Assembly (NCBI RefSeq): GCF_000443995.1
Contig: NZ_AUMC01000010.1
Span: forward strand, 62,001-126,000
Reading direction: 5' to 3'
DNA length: 64,000 bases
Source of the DNA: Bacteriovorax sp. BAL6_X
GTDB lineage: Bacteria; Bdellovibrionota; Bacteriovoracia; Bacteriovoracales; Bacteriovoracaceae
Of the stretch, positions 1 to 8,550 are shown piece after piece. The notes beneath the pieces were generated by a model. That model saw only the letters and a list, made by a program, of their open reading frames with translations, ran no database searches and was not told the DNA's origin. Numbering within the stretch: position 1 is the first letter of the stretch; every line of letters starts with the position of its first letter. The translations under genes were made by a program, and so were the position numbers.

Positions 1-991
1 ATGTGATAGCTGTATCAGTACAGATATTTGCACCATGTAGCTTCCATCTTCTTACTGTATCGATTGGATCTCTACCACGTGTTTTTTCTTTGAAAGTGTA
101 TCTAACCATACAACCCTTAAGGTCGCTTTTGTTGAAGATATCTGTGAAATCTGCAATATCGTTTACGGAAAGATCTTTCTTAGCAAATCCAAGAGAGTAG
201 TGACCACCGTAACCTTTATCAACACAGAAGATTTCTGACTTAACTTTTAAGTTAGCAAGTTCTTGGTATGTTTGGTTTGCCCATACATCACCATAGCGTG
301 GGAACTTGTCACCAGTGTAGTCATTTGGACTCTTAAGGTCTGTAACAGTTACCTTTCTTTCAAACTTGTATTTCGGCTTCTTGTTACCAAAATCGATCTG
401 AGTTGCTCTGTAACAAATGTCAACGAAGTACTCAGCACCATATCTTTCTGAAGATAGGTTAACCGTAAGTTCTTTGATTCTATGGTCGAATTGCTAAACG
501 TGTGGTAGAAGTGTTGCATAGTTACCAGAGTGATTGTCTGCAACAGCTTTCTTGTACCATGAGTAACCTTGTGGATCACCGTGATCTTTCCATTTTGTGA
601 TTTTTGCTTTCATGAAATCAATTGTTGCTTCATGATCCCCATTTTGTTCACCAGTACAAACACAGTCACAACCTTCACCTGTTTGAGGGTCACACGAACC
701 GTTGTAAGACTCTGGTTGAGCGTCAAGTCCTGCAAAAAGATTGTCTAGTCCATCTCCATCTCCGACTAGAGGTTCTGCTCCACCATAGCCACCACCGCGT
801 TTCGGCGTACATGACTCATAGGTATTTGGGTTATAACAAACTTGTCCTCTCGGCTCTTTGTGCTTAATACCGGCATTACACGGATAAATTGATGAGCCTG
901 ATGAATATACATCAAAATTAAATTGTACTCTCGCCGCTTGCGTCGAGAAGGCTCCCATTAAAAGAGCCGAAGCTAATAGTAATTTTTTCAT
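1..991 (-). pseudogene. Secreted protein gene interrupted by an in-frame amber stop; runs off the left edge
   Basis: The first 165 codons (991 down to 494) encode a Sec signal peptide (MKKLLLASALLMGAFSTQAA, cleavage near residue 20), then a glycine- and cysteine-rich part with an acidic GDGDGLDN stretch and a CDCVC motif near residue 110. A TAG at 494-496 ends this part. The same frame stays open without any stop from 493 to base 1, about 164 more codons of protein-like sequence rich in aromatic and charged residues with well-spaced cysteines (for example FVDICYRATQIDFG). There is no start codon or ribosome site at the junction, so this looks like one gene of at least 330 codons cut by a single-base nonsense change (CAG or TGG to TAG). 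The start has a good Shine-Dalgarno (GGAGAGGG). Function unknown; family not recognised. Amber readthrough or a sequencing error are alternatives. Confidence 0.65.
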
Positions 992-1107
992 TACCCTCTC
1001 CTTTTTAGTTAGGTTGTTAGATAAAAAATATTGATGAATGAATTTGTAGCAATCGTTTTTTTGAAAGTCGAGAGGGTCAAGGTTAGAAGGCTTGAATTTG
1101 TACTTAA

Positions 1108-1133
1108 TTAACCGGCTTTTAAGAAAAGGTTAA
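1108..1133 (-). terminator. Weak hairpin at the end of the ClC gene
   Basis: Arms TTAACC (1108-1113) and GGTTAA (1128-1133) with an inner CTTTT/AAAAG pairing; it overlaps the stop codon. There is no clear T-run downstream on the minus strand, so termination is uncertain. Confidence 0.3.
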
Positions 1134-2875
1134 GTGTTAGCTTCGTTTTCTTTTGATTCTGTTATTTGATAACCAAATTGTTTTACGATATCTTTTGGCG
1201 TGAGAATGCCAATGATTCTTTTTTCATCAAGTCTCGAAACGACTGGTAGACGGGAGATTTGGAATCTTTTTAATCTGTGGAGTGCAATGTATAAGCTTTG
1301 GTCTGGATAGATTTTTATAATTTTTTTCTCGCAAAAATGTTCAATTTTTATATCACCATTTCCTTTTGCAAGTTGAACTTTAAGCTCTGATGTTGACATC
1401 ATTCCAAGTAGTCTTCCATTTTTTAAAACAGGAAATCCTTGAAGTTCAGGATTGTGTTTTTGAATGTCTTTTAGTGTTTCACTAACTGTTAGAGTCGCAC
1501 CATATGTAACGATGTCTTTTATCATTGCATCTTCAACATGTAGCTGATCAAGTACATCGAGATCATCTCTTGTTGGTAAGTGAATTCCATCTTGTGCAGA
1601 AATTTGTTCGTAGATCGATTCACTTTCTGTCGGCTTAGAAGACAGCATATAGGCAATAATATTTGCAATCATAAGTGGCAGAATAATATTGTAGTCTCTA
1701 GTTAACTCAAATACGATTAGGATGGAAGTGAATGGAGCACGTATAACTGTGACAAAGAATGCACCCATACCAACTAGTGCGTATGCCCCAGTATTCGTTG
1801 TAATCTCTGGAAAGAAAACACTTGCAAGGGAGCCTATTAAACTTCCTAGTGTTGCACCCATTAAAAGTGTAGGCATGAATAATCCACCAGAAATCCCTGC
1901 TGAGTAACAAAGAGATGTTGCTAAGAATTTTAAACAAAACATTAAGAATAAAACTTTCGGGTCGAGAATTAGTGAAAGTAATGTGTCTTCTAAAGTTCCG
2001 TGTCCACTTCCAATAACACTGGAGTGAACTTGAGTCATCAATGCAATGATTAGAAAAACAATCATCATATAAGTTAGCTTATGGCTCTTCATGTGCTTTC
2101 GATTGAATTCTCTAAAGGCCAAAACAGACTTCATCCAAAGAGGGCCAATAAAAGCGCAACTAATTCCAATGAGTAAATAGAACAGTAGTTCACGATGATC
2201 GTGCATTTTATAATAAAGTTGCTCAAACATGTGATGCTGTCCTGTCAGCATTTGTCCTGTAATTGATGCCACAACTGATGAGATAACAATTGAACCTAGA
2301 ACTTTGGCATTCAGATCACCAACAACTTCTTCTAATGTAAAAACAACAGCTGAGATTGGAGTTGCAAATGCAGCAGCAATACCGCCTGCGGCTCCAACGG
2401 CAACGAGGGCCTTAACTCTCTTTTTAGAAATATGAAATGAATAACCAAGCCAAGAGGCAACGCCTGAAGCAATAGTTACAGTAGGCCCTTCTCGTCCGAG
2501 TGAGACTCCTGAGCCTAGTGCAAGTAAAGTAGTCACTGCTTTTGCAAAAGTATCTTTTAAACTAATCCTTCCATGGTCAACAACAAGGGCCGCGCGAACC
2601 TTCGGGATTCCTGATCCTTCAGAGAAAGGAAATTTTCGAGTAGTTAGCCAGCCGGAAATAAAGAGGGCCGCTCCACCGAGAACGACAGATTGCCATGTAA
2701 ATGTTGTATCTGTTTGGAGGATATGTTGAATCCAGTGAACACCTTTTTGTAGACCGACGGCGATAAGAGCTGATGTAACACCTGTAATGAGCGTAAGGAC
2801 AAAAAATGTTCTTTCCTCTGCGGCTTCGTTTTGCAGGAATTTACCTAAAAGTTTTTCATTAAACTTTAGTTTCAT
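1130..2875 (-). CDS. ClC-type chloride/proton antiporter with C-terminal CBS pair
   Basis: A 581-residue inner-membrane protein of the ClC family. The anion-path motifs are present in order: GSGIP (residues 87-91), GREGP (127-131) with the gating glutamate E129, and FTLEE (about 179-183) whose second glutamate matches the internal proton glutamate of exchangers, so H+/Cl- antiport is more likely than a passive channel. A later GGLFMP stretch matches the third pore segment. Residues about 430-575 form two CBS domains, normally adenine-nucleotide sensors that gate transport. Likely role: acid resistance or volume and charge balance. It stands alone and is divergent from groES. The purine-rich AAGGAG upstream lies about 20 bases from the ATG, too far for a usual ribosome site, so the start is not certain. 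Confidence 0.93.
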   Translation of the reverse strand: MKLKFNEKLLGKFLQNEAAEERTFFVLTLITGVTSALIAVGLQKGVHWIQHILQTDTTFTWQSVVLGGAALFISGWLTTRKFPFSEGSGIPKVRAALVVDHGRISLKDTFAKAVTTLLALGSGVSLGREGPTVTIASGVASWLGYSFHISKKRVKALVAVGAAGGIAAAFATPISAVVFTLEEVVGDLNAKVLGSIVISSVVASITGQMLTGQHHMFEQLYYKMHDHRELLFYLLIGISCAFIGPLWMKSVLAFREFNRKHMKSHKLTYMMIVFLIIALMTQVHSSVIGSGHGTLEDTLLSLILDPKVLFLMFCLKFLATSLCYSAGISGGLFMPTLLMGATLGSLIGSLASVFFPEITTNTGAYALVGMGAFFVTVIRAPFTSILIVFELTRDYNIILPLMIANIIAYMLSSKPTESESIYEQISAQDGIHLPTRDDLDVLDQLHVEDAMIKDIVTYGATLTVSETLKDIQKHNPELQGFPVLKNGRLLGMMSTSELKVQLAKGNGDIKIEHFCEKKIIKIYPDQSLYIALHRLKRFQISRLPVVSRLDEKRIIGILTPKDIVKQFGYQITESKENEANT

Positions 2876-2930
2876 ATGCTAATTATCGGAGCGACTCCTT
2901 ATAAAGATAAGTTAACTGGTTAATTTTTTT

Positions 2931-2956
2931 GGAATATCTCACAATTTTGATATTCC
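2931..2956. promoter_or_regulatory. Perfect inverted repeat between clc and groES
   Basis: GGAATATC (2931-2938) and GATATTCC (2949-2956) are perfect 8-base arms around a 10-base spacer, lying in the divergent promoter region. This is not the CIRCE element of HrcA (TTAGCACTC-N9-GAGTGCTAA). It could be an operator for either gene; no protein can be assigned. Confidence 0.45.
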
Positions 2957-3023
2957 GTGAAGGATATTTTTGCTTTGCGCTAATATAAATGTGAAAAAAT
3001 ATGATTTTTTCGCTTTGGCAGAC

Positions 3024-3054
3024 CTTGACATGTATCCGTTCACTACCACCTTAT
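3024..3054 (+). promoter_or_regulatory. Candidate heat-shock type promoter of groESL
   Basis: CTTGACA (3024-3030) is followed after 15 bases by CCACCTTAT (3046-3054). This resembles the sigma-32 pattern CTTGAAA-N(12-15)-CCCCATnT. No vegetative -10 hexamer lies 16-18 bases after TTGACA (the next TATGTA is 21 bases away), which favours an alternative sigma factor. Confidence 0.4.
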
Positions 3055-3102
3055 GTATAAATAATAAGTATTAAATTAAAAATGTATTTAACTGGAGGAT
3101 TT

Positions 3103-3390
3103 ATGCAAGTTAAACCATTACAAGATAGAGTTTTAATCAAAAGAATTGAAAATGAAACAAAGACAGCTGGTGGAATTTATATTCCAGATAATAACTCAGA
3201 AAAGCCAAGTGAAGGTGAAGTAATTGCGGTTGGACCAGGGTATCGTCTAGATAATGGATCTGTTGCTGCACTGGCAGTGAAAGAAGGTGATAAGGTTCTT
3301 TTTGGTAAGTATGCCGGAAGCGAAGTTAAGCTTGATGGTGTTGAATACATTATTATGAAAGAATCAGATATTTTAGGAATTTTAGTTTAA
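3103..3390 (+). CDS. groES: Co-chaperonin GroES
   Basis: The 95-residue heptameric lid of the GroEL chaperonin. The sequence begins [14 protein letters not shown] and keeps the mobile-loop region ([13 protein letters not shown]) that docks on GroEL, then the beta-barrel core ending in the usual C-terminal strand ([10 protein letters not shown]). The start is placed at 3103 because GGAGGA sits 3-8 bases before it and because GroES proteins are 95-97 residues; an upstream in-frame ATG at 3082 would add seven residues with no ribosome site. It is followed after 28 bases by groEL in the usual bicistronic order. Confidence 0.97.
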   Translation: MQVKPLQDRVLIKRIENETKTAGGIYIPDNNSEKPSEGEVIAVGPGYRLDNGSVAALAVKEGDKVLFGKYAGSEVKLDGVEYIIMKESDILGILV

Positions 3391-3409
3391 TCAATTGATT
3401 AATAGATAG

Positions 3410-5059
<1,650 letters not shown>

Positions 5060-5085
5060 AAAACTATATCTAAAGAATTATTTTC

Positions 5086-5117
5086 AACAAGCCGGGTTCA
5101 AGCCCGGCTTTGTTGTT
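5086..5117 (+). terminator. Terminator of groESL
   Basis: GCCGGG (5091-5096) pairs with CCCGGC (5103-5108) around TTCAAG, with flanking A and T runs (AACAA / TTTGTTGTTT) extending the stem and giving a U-rich tail. Confidence 0.8.
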
Positions 5118-5177
5118 TCAGGGCCAATGGGAAAGTTAGCAACAGGCCGACTGATATTCAAAAGCCAACTCTTCAAG

Positions 5178-5232
5178 GCGTAAGTTTTATAAACTATCCT
5201 ATTTTATGCTCTGAATTTTCAAAGCCTTACGC
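5178..5232. repeat. Spaced inverted repeat between groEL and the receiver gene
   Basis: GCGTAAG (5178-5184) and CTTACGC (5226-5232) are perfect 7-base arms 41 bases apart. The remaining intergenic sequence is AT rich. A -10-like TATAAT at 5274-5279 could start the following gene, but no good -35 is seen. Confidence 0.25.
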
Positions 5233-5316
5233 GACTTACCTTTAGTGAGTAAAGTAATTTAGTGGAATTCCGATATAATATTTATTACGAAAGAGTTCAT
5301 TTGAAGGGGAAAGAAC

Positions 5317-5724
5317 ATGGAGTATTCAAGTATCAAGGCACTTGTTGTTGATGATCTCGATTATATTAGAAATTCAGTAATAAGCATTTTAAATGATATC
5401 GGTGTTGAAAATATTAATGAAGCAATTGATGGTGCTTCAGCTTTAAGGAAAGTTGTTGAGGCACATGAAAATGGCTCTCCTTATCAAATTGTTTTTTGTG
5501 ATGTTCATATGCCGAACTCCGATGGCCTAGATTTTTTATTTCAATTAAGATCGGATAAGAGGTTGGCAGACCTACCTGTTGTTATGGTTAGCTCGGAGAA
5601 TTCTGTTTCTATTATTAAAAGAACAATCGAATTGGGGGCGAATAATTATTTATTAAAGCCTTTTTCAGCGAATGTCTTAGAAGATAAAATGAAATCTGTT
5701 CTAAATATAGAAGCGGCCCTATAG
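5317..5724 (+). CDS. Single-domain response regulator (CheY-like)
   Basis: A 135-residue stand-alone receiver domain. The acidic pocket is D12-D13, the phosphoacceptor is D62 in FCDVHMPNSDG, the switch Ser/Thr position is in MVSSENS (about 92-93) and the conserved lysine is K114 in LLKPF. No output domain follows, so it acts by protein contact, for example on a motor, kinase or phosphorelay. It is isolated from the chemotaxis operon at 48 kb and less similar to that CheY than a recent duplicate would be. A GGGGAAAG ribosome site precedes the ATG. Confidence 0.9.
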   Translation: MEYSSIKALVVDDLDYIRNSVISILNDIGVENINEAIDGASALRKVVEAHENGSPYQIVFCDVHMPNSDGLDFLFQLRSDKRLADLPVVMVSSENSVSIIKRTIELGANNYLLKPFSANVLEDKMKSVLNIEAAL

Positions 5725-5731
5725 GCCGCTT
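5711..5731 (+). terminator. Hairpin overlapping the receiver gene stop codon
   Basis: AAGCGGCC (5711-5718) and GGCCGCTT (5724-5731) are perfect arms around CTATA; the stop codon lies in the loop and 3' arm. It sits between convergent genes. There is no T-run, so it may stabilise the mRNA end rather than terminate. Confidence 0.5.
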
Positions 5732-5747
5732 GTGATATGAGTAATTT

Positions 5748-6140
5748 CTACTGATCTTGTTTTCTTAGCTCATAGCTAATGTCACTAAAGTTGCGATTAA
5801 CACAACTAACGAATGAGTAACTAACACCTCTTCCAATATTCATACAGTGACTAAGAAACATTCCTAGCTCACTTTCAATTCTTCTAAAATTACTGTTAAC
5901 ACAACTTTCAAATGAGAAGCTCAGGTCATCTCCAAAGTTATTGCAATATTGAAGAAAAAGATTGGGTAGCTCAAATTCGGCACGCCTAAAATTTGAGTTG
6001 ATACAACTTGTGAATGAGTAGTTCACCTTGTCTCCGAAGTTTGAACAGTGTGATGGAAAATATCTTTCTTGTTCACTCGAGGCACTTACATTAAAAATAG
6101 TAAAAACTAAAAATACAATCGATACTAAAGCTGATTTCAT
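5748..6140 (-). CDS. Small secreted protein with three tandem cysteine-pair repeats
   Basis: 130 residues: an N-terminal signal peptide (about 1-20), then three near-identical units of 33-34 residues. Each unit has two cysteines 14 residues apart (C32/C46, C66/C80, C99/C113), an aromatic-Ser-Phe core (YSF or FSF), a following N-x-NF, and an acidic end such as EFEL or ESEL. Example of one unit core: HCSNFGDKVNYSFTSC. The even spacing suggests one disulfide per repeat and a rod or small solenoid outside the cytoplasm. No known family recognised. The start has a ribosome site (GGGAGGAAT). It converges on the receiver gene. Confidence 0.85.
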   Translation of the reverse strand: MKSALVSIVFLVFTIFNVSASSEQERYFPSHCSNFGDKVNYSFTSCINSNFRRAEFELPNLFLQYCNNFGDDLSFSFESCVNSNFRRIESELGMFLSHCMNIGRGVSYSFVSCVNRNFSDISYELRKQDQ

Positions 6141-6249
6141 AATTCCTCCCTAAAGTTCTATGAATAATATTATTTTATGCAGTTTTATGAAGGATGTGCA
6201 ACCAAAGTGTCTAACGCAATTAGCCTTATACTTTTTAGGGACAACTCGT

Positions 6250-6255
6250 TATAAT
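6250..6255 (+). promoter_or_regulatory. Candidate -10 element of lepB
   Basis: A perfect TATAAT lies 27 bases before the lepB start codon. The -35 region (TTATAC about 18 bases upstream) is weak. Confidence 0.4.
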
Positions 6256-6281
6256 TTTTAAAGTTAATAAAGTGAGGAAAT

Positions 6282-7046
6282 ATGTTTAATAAAACGCAAG
6301 AAGTTGAGGAGCAGAAACCTGCTTTTCTATCAGGTCAATGGTTTAAAGATGAAGCATTATCATGGATTAAAATTATTTTAATCGTTTTTGGTTTTAGATC
6401 GACTTTTATTGACCACTACCATATCCCAACAGGATCATTACTTCCTACAAATGCGATTGGTGACTCGATTGTTGTAAATAAAATGTCTTATGGCCTTAAG
6501 GTTCCATTTACTGAGTTTTTTAACCCAATCTATATCGGTGGACAATCTCTCCCAGAACGCGGTGACATTGTTGTTTTCGAATATCCAATAAATCCCTCAA
6601 TTCTTTTCGTAAAGAGAACAATTGGTCTACCTGGGGATACAATTGAAGTTTATGAAAATGAACTGTTCATTAATGGTAAGAAGATTGAGAAGACAGCTGT
6701 CGAAGGTGAAGAGGATAAAGAGCTAAGAAGTCTATATGATAAAGAACCTTCACTTAATCCTGAAGATATGAAGTTCTATTACCAAACAATTGGTGAGAAG
6801 AAGTTCACAGTAGGTGAGAATCCAACATTCTTTAGACATCTAAATCAAGAAAAGGTAACTGTTCCTGATGGACACGTTTTTGTAATGGGCGATAACAGAG
6901 ATTATTCAAGTGATTCTCGTGTTTGGGGATTTGTCCCTATAAAGAATATTCGTGGTAAGGCATTCATGGTGTGGATGTCGATGGTGTACCCTTGGTCCGA
7001 CAAGCCATTTCACTTTAGACCAAGTCGAATCGGTACATCTCTTTAA
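6282..7046 (+). CDS. lepB: Signal peptidase I
   Basis: A 254-residue inner-membrane serine protease that removes Sec/Tat signal peptides. One N-terminal membrane segment (about 28-44) is followed by the catalytic serine S52 in IPTGSLLPT and the general-base lysine K111 in FVKRTIGLPGD. The conserved box GDNRDYSSDSR lies at 203-213. The residue after the catalytic serine is Leu instead of the very common Met. The ribosome site is GTGAGGAAA. It appears monocistronic and is followed by a strong terminator; the many secreted proteins encoded nearby would be its substrates. Confidence 0.96.
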   Translation: MFNKTQEVEEQKPAFLSGQWFKDEALSWIKIILIVFGFRSTFIDHYHIPTGSLLPTNAIGDSIVVNKMSYGLKVPFTEFFNPIYIGGQSLPERGDIVVFEYPINPSILFVKRTIGLPGDTIEVYENELFINGKKIEKTAVEGEEDKELRSLYDKEPSLNPEDMKFYYQTIGEKKFTVGENPTFFRHLNQEKVTVPDGHVFVMGDNRDYSSDSRVWGFVPIKNIRGKAFMVWMSMVYPWSDKPFHFRPSRIGTSL

Positions 7047-7079
7047 GTTTTCCTGACAATAAATTCACTATGGGGCCAC

Positions 7080-7111
7080 AAAGGAAAGTACTCGGGTACT
7101 AGTTCCTTTTT
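7080..7111 (+). terminator. Terminator of lepB
   Basis: Outer arms AAAGGAA (7080-7086) and TTCCTTT (7103-7109), inner arms AGTAC (7087-7091) and GTACT (7096-7100) around a TCGG tetraloop, followed by T's. Confidence 0.8.
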
Positions 7112-7145
7112 GGTCCTATGCTAAGTGGTTGTTTTTGTAGGACCA
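7111..7145. repeat. Perfect inverted repeat after the lepB terminator
   Basis: TGGTCCTA (7111-7118) and TAGGACCA (7138-7145) are perfect 8-base arms around 19 bases. It lies about 90 bases before the sigma-54 promoter, where an enhancer-binding activator site would be expected; it could also be a second transcript hairpin. Confidence 0.4.
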
Positions 7146-7235
7146 CTGATCTTTCTATAGTGCGGCCTGTGGGGCATTTTGCACACTTCAATTGTAAAGT
7201 TTTTGTAAGTTATTGAATCTATTATTTACCAGTTT

Positions 7236-7251
7236 TGGCACGATACCTGCT
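7236..7251 (+). promoter_or_regulatory. Sigma-54 (RpoN) promoter
   Basis: TGGCACG (7236-7242), four bases, then CTGCT (7247-7251). The GG and GC dinucleotides are separated by exactly 10 bases, as required for the -24/-12 class (consensus TGGCACG-N4-TTGCW). Transcription would start near 7262, at the first base of a highly structured, gene-free stretch. Such promoters need an AAA+ activator bound upstream. Confidence 0.7.
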
Positions 7252-7261
7252 TATATATAAG

Positions 7262-7453
7262 TATCCAGAGGCCAGGGGGCCTCCCCAAGATTAGGACGAT
7301 TTTGGGATTTAGCAATAGGACGTTGCTATGGAAACTGAGAGTTACACTTATGAATGTAAGGTCGCTTTCAGGAAAAAAATGGGCCTAGAGGACAGGGCAA
7401 CAGAATTGTAAAAAGCAAGAAGCTTAATCAAAACCACCTCTAGGCCCCTTTTT
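7262..7453 (+). ncRNA. Putative sigma-54-driven structured small RNA with GGA-loop hairpins
   Basis: About 192 bases from the predicted start to a terminator, with no credible reading frame. Successive hairpins: 7268-7283 (GAGGCC/GGCCTC, AGGG tetraloop); 7284-7306 (8 base pairs with one G-U, loop TAGGACG); 7310-7328 (TAGCAA/TTGCTA, again loop TAGGACG); 7335-7371 (CTGA/TCAG closing TTACA/TGTAA); and the terminator stem. Two unrelated stems displaying the same heptaloop with AGGA at the tip is the layout of CsrA/RsmA-titrating RNAs. Further GGA triplets lie at 7330, 7371 and 7390. It does not show the conserved cores of tmRNA, SRP RNA, RNase P RNA or the GEMM riboswitch. Identity is inference; the promoter, structures and terminator are visible. 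Confidence 0.6.
7381..7453 (+). terminator. Terminator of the first structured RNA
   Basis: GGGCCTAGAGG (7381-7391) pairs perfectly with CCTCTAGGCCC (7437-7447), 11 base pairs around a 45-base loop, followed by CTTTTT. Confidence 0.75.
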
Positions 7454-7475
7454 AAAACATTGTTGTTTATTTAGA

Positions 7476-7621
7476 GTGTCCACGGAAGGACACGAAGAAA
7501 ACATGGAAGTTTATAGATAAGCTTTGGAGACATCCCTCTCTCCCTATGATTTGACCCAAAGCTTATAGAGGCCGAGAGTAACGTGTGTGGTTTTAAGAAA
7601 GGAGTACTCTCGGCCTTTCTA
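7476..7621 (+). ncRNA. Second structured RNA unit in tandem
   Basis: A second gene-free structured block directly after the first terminator. It contains a hairpin 7476-7493 (GTGTCC/GGACAC) with hexaloop ACGGAA, a canonical A-N-GGA presentation; a single-stranded ACATGGAAGT (7501-7510) close to the CsrA selection consensus; an 11-base-pair stem ATAAGCTTTGG/CCAAAGCTTAT (7517-7527, 7556-7566); and a 12-base-pair terminator stem. No separate promoter could be identified, so it may be read-through product, processed RNA, or start from an unrecognised promoter near 7460. Its function is inferred only from structure. Confidence 0.5.
7569..7621 (+). terminator. Terminator of the second structured RNA
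   Basis: AGGCCGAGAGTA (7569-7580) and TACTCTCGGCCT (7605-7616) form 12 perfect base pairs around 24 bases, followed by TTTCT. Confidence 0.75.
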
Positions 7622-7684
7622 CATTCTAAGGAATTATTTTCCGCAGCCCTTTTCGCCTTTAACTAACGCTTGCAATGAACCGAT

Positions 7685-8137
7685 GTGCTCATTGTGAGAA
7701 AATCAAACTATGTCATCTATTTACAATTTGAACGAGCTCTAGGAGAAGAATTTCTCTATATGTCTCGCGTGTTCTCGGAATTTGGAATGAAGCTTGTACC
7801 AATGAAGCTTGATGATTTTAAATCCATCAGAATGAAGGAACATCAATTTGTAATTTGTTGCGTTCGCGATATTCGAGCACTGATTAATTATCAAAAGTTA
7901 TTAAAAAGATATATGAACTTCATGCTTAGGCAGGGAAGTATCACTTTATTTGAATATAGTTCATTTGCTATTACTCACGATGATGCCATCCTAAAAACCA
8001 AGAAGGTCTTTCAAGAAAGACTTCCTGTCAGTATGTTTCGTATGGCCGATCGTGCAGGACAAGAGATATTCAGTAAACTTGTGACAAATTCTTCTCGCTG
8101 GCCAGGTGGGAAGAGAGCAAAGCTACCTGAGTATTAA
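7685..8137 (+). CDS. Unknown 150-residue protein
   Basis: A soluble, basic protein without signal peptide or membrane segment; alternating hydrophobic stretches (QFVICCVRDIRALINY near residue 55, GSITLFEYSSF near 85) suggest an alpha/beta fold. The C-terminus is basic (WPGGKRAKLPEY). The start is a GTG at 7685 chosen as the first in-frame start after the RNA locus; no Shine-Dalgarno is visible, and GTG at 7694 is an alternative. It is followed after 17 bases by another unknown gene, probably co-transcribed. I do not recognise the family. The response-regulator-like alternation of strands and helices is weak and no catalytic pocket is seen. Confidence 0.7.
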   Translation: MLIVRKSNYVIYLQFERALGEEFLYMSRVFSEFGMKLVPMKLDDFKSIRMKEHQFVICCVRDIRALINYQKLLKRYMNFMLRQGSITLFEYSSFAITHDDAILKTKKVFQERLPVSMFRMADRAGQEIFSKLVTNSSRWPGGKRAKLPEY

Positions 8138-8154
8138 AAAGGAATTGAGAGAGA

Positions 8155-8550
8155 ATGAGAATTTCAAAGGAAGTAAGTCGTTTACTTATTATTCTAAGGC
8201 AAGATGCGGCCAGACTTGCTGATAAAATCATTCACCGCGAAAGAGAGTATCTGCAGATCTTATCGATGAAGCGTACTCGCGAACATTTCAATGCAATTTT
8301 TAGATCAAATTTTAAAACCATAACGGTTGCACAACTTATGCTCTTATCTGAAGAGCTGATTGTTAATCTTGAAGATTTCTATAATACCGTGGATGACCTC
8401 CATTGGTATCTTGCGCATACAGAAGATATGCCCGCAACAATTGAAGATAAAGTCCATGCTATGGTAAAAATGGTGAAAAACAAGTATGAACAATTAAATC
8501 TTTATCTAAATGCGGAGCTTGAGACCCATGAAGAAAGCGCTATTGCTTAA
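8155..8550 (+). CDS. Unknown 131-residue alpha-helical protein
   Basis: A cytoplasmic, nearly all-helical protein rich in charged residues (RLADKIIHREREYLQ, DKVHAMVKMVKNKYEQ). No domain recognised. It starts at an ATG after GAGAGA and overlaps the next gene by 23 bases, so the three genes from 7685 to 9211 are probably one transcript. Helical amphipathicity suggests a protein-protein adaptor or regulator, but nothing in the sequence fixes a function. Confidence 0.75.
   Translation: MRISKEVSRLLIILRQDAARLADKIIHREREYLQILSMKRTREHFNAIFRSNFKTITVAQLMLLSEELIVNLEDFYNTVDDLHWYLAHTEDMPATIEDKVHAMVKMVKNKYEQLNLYLNAELETHEESAIA

Noticed and set aside
1-490. Plus-strand reading frames at the left edge
   Set aside because: They are antisense to the open minus-strand frame of the interrupted secreted-protein gene, which has better composition.
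2882-2889. Minus-strand TCCGATAA before the ClC gene
   Set aside because: Seven of eight to the FliA -10, but no TAAA element 11 bases upstream.
5091-5108. A T-arm-like GGTTCAAGCCC resembling the end of a tRNA gene
   Set aside because: It is the groESL terminator hairpin with a 6-base loop; no acceptor, D or anticodon arms precede it.
7262-7453. Housekeeping RNA (tmRNA, RNase P, SRP or GEMM riboswitch) as identity of the structured RNA
   Set aside because: None of their conserved core sequences was found by eye; 6S RNA cannot be fully excluded without a covariance search.
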